64,000 nt of DNA. It comes from Calendula officinalis (taxonomy: Eukaryota > Streptophyta > Magnoliopsida > Asterales > Asteraceae). Shown one piece after another: positions 56,452 to 64,000 of the stretch. Where the stretch lies: positions 65,836,861-65,900,860 of the forward strand of contig OY970828.1 in NCBI GenBank assembly GCA_963853835.1, given 5' to 3'. The stretch's first letter is position 1, and each line of letters begins with the position of its first letter. The notes beneath the pieces were generated by a model. That model was not told where the DNA came from and did not search any database. It saw only the letters and a list, made by a program, of their open reading frames with translations. The position numbers and the translations under genes are program-made.

Positions 56452-57899
56452 TTTGATATATTGAAGTGAGACTGAGGTGATTCTTGTTCAGTATCACTCA
56501 TACCATGATCAACATAATATGGGTGAGACTTGGGTTGTTCAGTAATAGAATTATCTGGATTGCATAGAATTTCTATGCCACTGATGTCTTCGGTTGCTGA
56601 AGTAGAATGCTCATTCTGATTTTCATCAAATGTAACATGAATAGATTCTACAATCATCTTGGTGGAAATGACATACACTCTGAAGGCTTTAGAATGTGGA
56701 GAATAGCCCATGAACACACCTTCATTTACTTTGGGAGCAAATTTGTTGAGGTTTTATTTAGTACTGAGTACAAAACATTTACTCCCAAAGATGTGGAAAT
56801 ATTCCACATTAGGAATCTTGCCATTATATAACTCATAAGGAGTCTTTTGATGACGTTGGACTATTGTAGCTCTGTTTTGAGTAAAATTCGCAAAATTTAC
56901 AGCCTCTGCCCAGAAGCTCAGTGCCAGTCCAGCATGGCATAACAAAGTTCTTGCAGCCTCAATCAAAGTTCTATTCTTTCGTTCTACAACACCATTTTTT
57001 TGTGGTGTGTAGGCTGCAGAGAAGTTTTGTATTATTCCTTTTTCTTCACAGAAATCAACCAATACCGAGTTCTTAAACTCAGTACCATGGTCACTTCTAA
57101 GTTGTTTGACCTTGTTGCCTTTTTGAAGTTCTTCTCTTTTAATGAAGGCAATGATTTCTGTTGTTGCATCAGCTTTAGTCTTGAGAAAAATAACCCAAGT
57201 GTATCTTGAGAATTCATCAACCAAGACTAATGTATAGATCTTTTTGGCCAAAGATGGTGTGCTGATGGGACCAAAACGATCCATATGAATCATTGTAAGA
57301 GGTTCATTTATGGAGTGATTAACCTTTGATTTAAATGAACTTTTCTTCTGCTTGCCCATTTCACATGCTGAGCATAACTTATCTTTTGAATAAGTAATAG
57401 TGGGCAGCCCTCTCACCAGTTTCTTGATACTGAGCTCATTTATATTTCGGAAATTTATGTGAGAGAGCTTCTTGTACCATAACCAATGTAATTCTGGTTT
57501 GACTTTAGACAGCAGGCAAACTCGAATAGTGGGGTCTATTTCAGACAGATTGACCACATAGACATCCTTTTCTCTTCTAGCAAGTAGTACAGGTTGCCCT
57601 TTATCATTGTAGATGATTCCTGCAATCTTTCTGAACCGAGCTTCATTATCATCATCACACATCTGGCTGATGCTGAGCAGATTGTGTTTAAGACCCTCCA
57701 CATAGGCAACTCTTTTAAAAATTATATTGCCTGCCTTTATTACTCCATACCCTCTTGTTTTCCCTATGGAATCATCTCCAAACTTGACAGAAGGACCCTT
57801 CTCTGGAGTATAGTTTAGAAGGTACTCCATACTGCCAGTCATGTGTCTTGAGCAGCCACTATCTAGATACCATTTTCTGTCACCCTTCACTAGACACAA
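56452..57899 (-). pseudogene. Protease and integrase part of B pol
   Basis: Minus strand. Starts at the acceptor-like AG, protease DSG (YLDSGCSRHMTG near 57860), integrase core motifs (HMDRFGP, with Arg replacing the usual Leu; SDHGTEF; VVERKNR) and the C-terminal integrase, then cut by the Helitron at 56451. A TAA lies at 56754 where A1 has a Gln codon in the LSTKQNLNK block. Confidence 0.88.
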
Positions 57900-57907
57900 A
57901 TAATAAG

Positions 57908-59768
57908 TTAGTTCTTTTTAGGAACCCATTTTTGAATGGGACCTTTGGTAGGAGAAACAGGGTTTGACTTGATCTCTTTTGTGGGAGAGGTCAGTATCAC
58001 TTCAGAAATAACCTTTGAGGTTTTCTTTGGTGATACCGACTTAGTTTCTCTCCTTTTCTTTGGTACTGAGTACCTAGGACTTGAGAGATCAGTCCAGCAT
58101 TCATCTCCTTTGTGTCCAATATGATGACATCTATAACATTTTCTAGGTCTGTTACGAAACATATTTTCATAAGGAACTTTTGAAAATTGTTTAACTGTTT
58201 GTTGATTAGTATTAGTGAATTTTGCAAACTTTTGACTCAGAATTTTGATCTGATCACCAATAGATTTTAAAATGTTATTTTTGTCATTTTTTAATGCAGT
58301 TTTAATTTTTATTTTTGACTGATTTTGAAGGAGATGATTCTGGTGTCTTAATTTTATTCTGCATAGAAGTCTTTTTGTCAGTTGACTTCTTGTTTGTGAC
58401 ACTTGAAGATCCTGTTGAAGTTGTTTTCTTTTTATCATGTTTTAGATTGACAACTTGAACAGGTTCTTTAGATTCTTGAGTAGTTGACTTTGCTGTTCCT
58501 GTGGATTCAGTATTAGTTAAATCAGTTTGAGTAGCAGTAAGTTTCTTTTCTGTATTCTCAGGTTCTTTATATATCTCAAACGTAGTTGTGTTAAATAAAA
58601 CTTCAAATGGAGGAACAGCAGAAGTGTCATACTGTACTATTTCGAGGTCAGTATCAAAAATTTCTTTTTCAGGAAATTCAATACTGAGCTCTTGTAGTTC
58701 GGTATAGCACTTAGAACAGATGGAAGGACCAATTGGTTTTTCAAAAGTGATTTTATCCTCATCATCTGATTCAGTTTGACATCCTACTTCACAAAAAGTT
58801 TTTGCTTTTACAAACTGAATAGGGTTCATATCCGAAAACTCTTCAAATAAATCAGCAAAATTATTTCTGTTTTTTAATTGAGGATCAACACCAAGTGCAG
58901 CCCTTACATTTTCTGGAAATTGTTGATTTAGACATTTATTTAGTTTAATAGATGCATTTCCCCAAGATTTAAACTGATTTTCAAATTTTTCTTTTTCCAG
59001 TTTGTGTAAATGAGCTTTATCAGCTAATCTTTGGTTAATGTCTTGTAAGTTTAAAAAATCTAATTCTAAATCTTTAAATTTTGCTAATTTATCTAAATGT
59101 TCGTTATTTACCCTTTCAAGTTCATGAATTGTTAATTTTAATGCCTTTTCTCTCTGTACTAAAGTTTTAAGATCAACAATCATATACTCAAAAACCTTTT
59201 CTTTTTCATTATCTGAATAAGTTTGAAAGGAACTCACCTTGTACAACTGAGTGGAATCCCAATCAGTATGGACACTCATTCTTTCAGCTTCTTTGATATC
59301 TCTCTCAAAGGAGCTCTTCAAATCTTCTTCAGTAAATGCCATAAAGGCTTTGTTCTCAATTTCTTCCTCATCATCACTTATTTCCTCATCCATCCAAGCC
59401 TCTGAGTAAAGTGCTTGATGAGGTGCACCATTCCCTGCTGCATTCTTCCCCTTGCTCCAGTTCTTTAGTTTGACATACTTGTCTCGATACCTTTTAGCTC
59501 GGTATGCAATCTTGTCATTCGGATCAGTTTCAGTTGACTTGGTATGACAATTCGCAGCAATATGCCCAGGCTTTCCACACCTATAGCAAAGACCTGATCT
59601 TGGGTCAGTATTGGAAGAGCTAACACCAAGCCTCTTCTTTTTCAACTGATCCAGCTTCATGGACATAAGAGCCATTTGTGTTTCAAGCTCTTCTGCCTCA
59701 GCATCAGCAAGATCAACTTCTGGTTCTTCAGGTTCAGTTACAGTATATGCCTGTTGCACAACTAGAGC
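57908..59768 (-). pseudogene. Gag of B, C-terminal part
   Basis: Minus-strand gag from about residue 243 (A1 numbering), where A3 is inserted, to the C-terminus. It is open from 59759 to 58302. One extra A in a run (near 58312) then shifts the frame, and the second zinc knuckle and tail continue in the other frame to 57908. It has a single CQTE motif with acidic residues (near 58780) and KKLTATQTDLT near 58520, the latter closest to an LC8 TQT site. Confidence 0.9.
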
Positions 59769-60275
59769 TGTTAAGGCAAAAAGCCTTACCTCTTTGTGAA
59801 TCTTAGGATAACAAAAACAATATAGAATAGCTTAGATTAAATGTAGATTAAAATAGCTAAGTTAGTAGTGATACTGAGTTCGGCCAATACTGGCCACTCA
59901 GTATCAGCACTCAGTATTGGAAAACCAATACCGAGTAGAAGGACTGAGTCATGGTCAGTATAGTAACTGACTAAGATCAAATCCCTTGATCTTAGTCATT
60001 ACATTTAGTTAGTCCTTCGGTTACTCCTTTGCCCATAATGTAAGATCTCTATAGCATTATAAATAGAGATCATCTTGCAAAGGAGTACGTACCAATTTAC
60101 ATATTCATAGTATTCATCTTTGTAATTGTTCAAGTGGTCTTGTATTTCCGCTACAAGCCACACTTAGTGGAATAATATACGTTTGACTAAATTACTGTGT
60201 TTATCACCTTAATTGTCTTAAGTAAATTATAAATCTAACAATTATCAAGTTAACCAGGGTTGTTGTGACCTAACA
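59769..60275 (+). mobile_element. 5' LTR of A3 (507 bp)
   Basis: Same length and ends as the A1 LTRs. By eye it differs from the A1 5' LTR at four positions and from the A1 3' LTR at three, so A1 and A3 are very close relatives. Confidence 0.95.
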
Positions 60276-60277
60276 AC

Positions 60278-60289
60278 TGGTATCAGAGC
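60278..60289 (+). promoter_or_regulatory. Primer-binding site of A3
   Basis: TGGTATCAGAGC, perfect Met type, two bases after the LTR. Confidence 0.93.
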
Positions 60290-60374
60290 AGGCTAAATTA
60301 ATTCTTATTTAGTCGATCTTTTAACCCTGGCAGCCATTCCTTATACTTATCCTTCAAATACCCAAAAATCCAAA

Positions 60375-62293
60375 ATGTCTACAATTGTTGCCCCAGTCAT
60401 GTCTGGCAAGGGAGTGCCCATCTTTGATGGAAAAGACTTTCATCAATGGAAGCTTAAAGCTCAGTGGTATCTTGAATCAATTCATCATGAGATGCTCACT
60501 GTGCTGAATGATGGTCCTATCATCCCACAAACTGTGGAACCCGTTGCTGCTACTGATGATGCTCCTGAGAGCACAAGAACAGTTCCTAAACTGAAACACA
60601 CCTGGACTGATACTGACCGTCAGTTATTCAGTCTAGACTCAAGGGCTAAGGGAGTGATTGGTAATGCTGTTACCAAAGAAATACTTAATGCAATTATGAA
60701 ATTGCCAACAGCAAAGGCTATGTGGGATAGTCTATCAATCACTTATGAAGGCACACCCAAGGTGAAGTTGCAGAGGAAAAGCAACATGAGAAGAAAGTAT
60801 GAAAACTTTTTCTCTACCCCAAATGAAGACATTACTACTCTCTACAACAGGTTTAATACTGTTATCCATGATTTAATCAGTGTAGGCATTGTAAAGGAAG
60901 AAGGAGAACTTGTCCAAAAGTTCTTGGATAGTCTCCCTCAACAGTTCCTTGATATGACAAATTCTGTCAATGCTGCCAACAACATTGAGTCATACACTCT
61001 TCAAACCTTGTATGGATTAATGTTAAATCATGAGGAGAATAATGCTGCAAGACTGATCAACTGGAAGAAAACTGACAAGTCTTCCACTGGTATGGCTCTA
61101 GTTGTACAACAGGCATATACTGTCACTGAGCCTGATGAACCAGAAGTTGATCTTGCTGATGCTGAGGCAGAAGAGCTTGAGACACAAATGGCTCTTATGT
61201 CCATGAAGCTGGATCAGTTGAAAAAGAAGAGGCTGGATGTTAGCTCTTCCAATACTGACCCAAGATCAGGTCTGTGCTATAGGTGTGGAAAGCCTGGACA
61301 TATTGCAGCAAACTGTCATACCAAGTCAACTGAAACTGATCAGAATGACAAAATTGCATACCGAGCTAAAAGGTATCGTGACAAGTATGTTAAGCTAAAG
61401 AACTGGAGCAAGGGGAAGAATGTAGCTGGGAATGGTGCACCTCATCAAGCTCTTTACTCAGAGGCTTGGATGGATGAGGAAATAAGTGATGATGAGGAAG
61501 AGGTTGAGAACAAAGCCTTTATGGCTTTTACTGAAGAAGATTTGAAGAGCTCCTTTGAGAGAGATATCAAAGAAGCTGAGAGAATGAGTGTTCATACTGA
61601 TTGGGATTCCACTCAATTGTACAAGGTGAGTTCCTTTCAAACTTATTCAGATAATGAAAAAGAAAAGATTTTTGAGTATATGATTGTTGATCTTAAAACT
61701 TTAGTACAGAGAAAAAAGGCATTAAAATTAACAATTCATGAACAAGAAAGGGTAAATAACGAACATTTAGATAAATTAGCAAAATTTAAAGATTTGGAAC
61801 TAGATTTTTTAAACTTACAAGACATTAACCAAAGATTAGCTGATAAAGCTCATTTACACAAACTTGAAAAAGAAAAATTTGAAAATCAGTGTAGATCTTG
61901 GGGAAATGCATCCATTAAACTAAATAGATGTCTAAATCAACAATTTCCAGAAAATGTAAGGGCTGCACTTGGTGTTGACCCTCAATTAAAAAATAGTAAA
62001 AATTTTGCTGATTTATTTGAAGAATTTTCGGATATGAACCCTATTCAGTTTGTAAAAGCAAAAACATTTTGTGAAGTAGGATGTCAAACTGAACCAGATG
62101 ATGAGGATAAAATCATTTTTGAAGGATGTCAAACTGAATCAGATGATGAGGATAAAATCATTTTTGAAAACTCCATTGGTCCTTCCATCTGTTCTAAGTG
62201 CTATACTGAACTACAAGAGCTCAATATTGAATTTCCTGAAAAAGAAATTTTTGATACTGATCTCGAAATAGTACAGTATGACACTTCTGCTGT
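60375..62293 (+). pseudogene. Gag of A3, truncated at residue 640
   Basis: Same gag as A1 with about a dozen amino-acid differences. Contains the capsid region, first zinc knuckle and coiled coil, and the duplicated CQTE motif, then is cut by the LTR at 62294, which would add a short unrelated tail ending at 62324. The second zinc knuckle is lost, so the product would be defective. Open up to the insertion, so the insertion is the inactivating event. Confidence 0.93.
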
Positions 62294-64000
62294 TGTAACA
62301 CCCTCAAATTTACAAGATTTTTAAAACTTTTTAAATGTAATAATTAAATAAAAATGTCCCAATAATTTAATTATTAAAATCCCAAAGTAATAAAATCGTA
62401 TTTAACAAAAATCTTAAAAGCGGAAATAGTTTAATAGAGTAAAAAGTTTGTAAATATAATAATTGTTGTCCACATCAGCACGGGTAGAATACAGCGGTCA
62501 ACCGTCCACCTTCTCCTTCCCTTTGCTAGTACCTGAAATGGTGGGGAAAATAGGGGGTCAGCTGGAGAAGCTGAGTGAATATCTCAAAATGCAAACAACT
62601 TTAACATACAACACATGAGGGCACATAAGTGTACTCCTAATCAGAAACTACTCGATTAATTACTCAGATTTATTTCTCAGATTTTATTACTCAGATTTAT
62701 ATAGCGCGCTCGGGTGACTTGGGACGAGAGATCAACCTCGACCCGCCTCACACCACCTCAACACCTGTACTCTTCGGTGTGAGTCAAAAAGCCTGGCACC
62801 AGTACTCTTCGGTGCCAAGTCAAACGTCTGACACCAGTGCTCTTCGGTGTCAAGTCAGATATATTATGTTTAATGTTTTAACTCTAATCTCAGAAACTCA
62901 GAACTCAGAAAGCTAAATCACCGCAAACTCAGATAGTAGTTGACTCGAATAACAGATCAATCTCAGCTAGTAGTTCAGTCTCAGATAACAAATCAGGCTC
63001 AGATACAAATCAGTCTCAGATAACAGATCAATCACAGAAATATAACACATAAGTCATGCATGTACGACGTTAAAACTAAATACACGGTGAGAATACTCAC
63101 CTCGAGAAATGCAAGCTCCAAAGGTTCCCGACAATCAGATGGATAGCACTTATCTCCTAGACGGTCCTAAAACCAAAAAGTGAAACCCGGAATTAAAATC
63201 CTACCCGAGGACTTATTTCAGAAAACTGGCAGCCCCCGTCAGTCTCACGGAAACTGCCATAACTCCTAAACGGTTTATTAGATTTTCCTCATATTTTAAC
63301 CACAGCTAGAAGACAATCAGAACTACAGTTTACTGTGAGACGGTCACTGGCCAAAACAGACTCTAAGTGTCTCCAAACAGTGATGCAAGACGGACATTCT
63401 GCACCGTTCAAATTCCTAACAGCAGTCTACTAATTCGCCTATAACTTTTAAACCGTAATTCGGATTAACGAGCGGGTTGCGGCGTTGGAAAGCTAATTCA
63501 AAAACCAAGGTTTCATCACGGGCCAAAAGCTCTAAAGATTATTTTAAGTATTTCAAAAACAGAGTAGAACATTAGGGCAGATTCTGCCAGAAAAGTATGG
63601 ATTCACAAAACTCGTTTTAGCAACCCGACCCGTCACCGGAAACCCGAGCATTTAAAATTCATTAACCGACAGCCCTTCCTACATCACAGTTATCTAGGTT
63701 TACAAAAAATTTGATTTGTATTAAAACTAGCTACTACCAATTTTCCCGGTTGAAAACCAAGAACCCTACTGGTTCGGTTTTCCCCCTTCGGTTACCGATT
63801 TCTGTTTTAAACGAATGGAACAATAACCCATTCCCAACCCATCTAAGGCTCAGCCTTAAATTTCCGTCACCACAGATTCTAGTTCGGTTAAAACCACACA
63901 CACAAAATCTATAACAATCTAATAGACGGACTACATACGGCTAACAAATCAAAACCTCAGACACAAACATCGAATCCAGCTAGTAATTGTAGCAGCCCTA
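62294..64000 (-). mobile_element. LTR of the F family (F2), runs off the window
   Basis: TGTAACACCCTCAAATTTACAAG start and the following 1.7 kb parallel F1 (877 onward), including the CTTCGGTG tandem block and the CTCAGATAAC array. No PBS is next to its left edge, which instead abuts A3 gag, so it is the 3' LTR of a minus-strand element, or a solo LTR. Confidence 0.85.

Larger units (their letters stand above)
47526..59768 (-). mobile_element. Sirevirus-type copia B, minus strand
   Basis: 3' LTR, PPT, second gene (exon 2 then exon 1 in window order), pol split by a Helitron, and gag to about residue 243, where A3 is inserted. Its 5' LTR lies beyond the window. Several stops make it inactive, but it retains the gene order and most of the sequence of A1 and is the best comparison for it. 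Confidence 0.9.
59769..62293 (+). mobile_element. Sirevirus-type copia A3, plus strand, truncated by F2
   Basis: 5' LTR, PBS and gag, then cut at 62293 by an LTR of the F1 family. It is nearly identical to A1 and inserted antisense in the gag of B. Left flanking bases AGAGC may be one side of the target duplication. Confidence 0.92.

Overview
This window is plant nuclear DNA made almost entirely of nested LTR retrotransposons. No host gene, tRNA or rRNA gene was found. Diagnostic features are Ty1/copia and Ty3/gypsy gag-pol sets, primer-binding sites matching plant initiator tRNA-Met (TGGTATCAGAGC), a chromodomain integrase, a Helitron with a PIF1-type helicase remnant, a TRIM-like element, and a Sirevirus-type copia family carrying an extra gene after pol. 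The source is probably a dicot, perhaps an asterid because the extra gene resembles ones I associate with Asteraceae Sireviruses; that placement is weak. The setting looks like gene-poor, repeat-rich heterochromatin.

Layout. 1-3752: 5' leader, PBS and a 2.9-kb LTR of a minus-strand gypsy-like element (F1), lying against a gypsy protease relic (3863-4185). 5277-10098: minus-strand copia C3, with only gag, a 2.6-kb leader, PBS and a 1.1-kb LTR visible. 10099-26814: minus-strand Sirevirus A2, truncated in RT by C3 and split by A1. 13939-25448: A1, a full-length plus-strand Sirevirus with 507-bp LTRs and a perfect TCCTC target duplication. 26815-30363: minus-strand Sirevirus C, with most of pol deleted, itself interrupted by A2. 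30364-30730: probable gypsy LTR piece. 30731-32862: plus-strand copia D, holding a solo LTR (31294-31693) and cut by E. 32863-40875: minus-strand copia E, heavily decayed, with a MITE-like insertion flanked by TA microsatellites in its 3' LTR. 40876-41289: TRIM-like element whose right LTR touches the PBS of the next element. 41290-47525: plus-strand chromovirus G1, decayed. 47526-59768: minus-strand Sirevirus B inserted in the G1 3' LTR, with a 2.1-kb Helitron (54366-56451) in its pol and A3 in its gag. 59769-62293: start of A3, a plus-strand Sirevirus nearly identical to A1. 62294-64000: LTR F2, of the F1 family, inserted in the A3 gag.

The most interesting system is the Sirevirus family (A1, A2, A3, B, C). 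Its gag has two zinc knuckles, a coiled coil and QT motifs resembling LC8-binding sites. Pol lies in another frame behind a conserved 23-nt spacer ending in an acceptor-like AG. After pol comes a second gene that appears to have its own TATA box and hairpin and to be split by an intron of about 680 nt. The splice keeps frame in both complete copies, while an indel in the intron breaks the apparent ORF running through it. The hydrophobic N-terminus of the downstream ORF, which could pass for an envelope signal, is therefore probably intron sequence. The predicted protein has no obvious membrane segment and looks nuclear or structural. The family also repeats a TACTGA/TCAGTA hexamer throughout and carries several PPT-like boxes inside the second gene.
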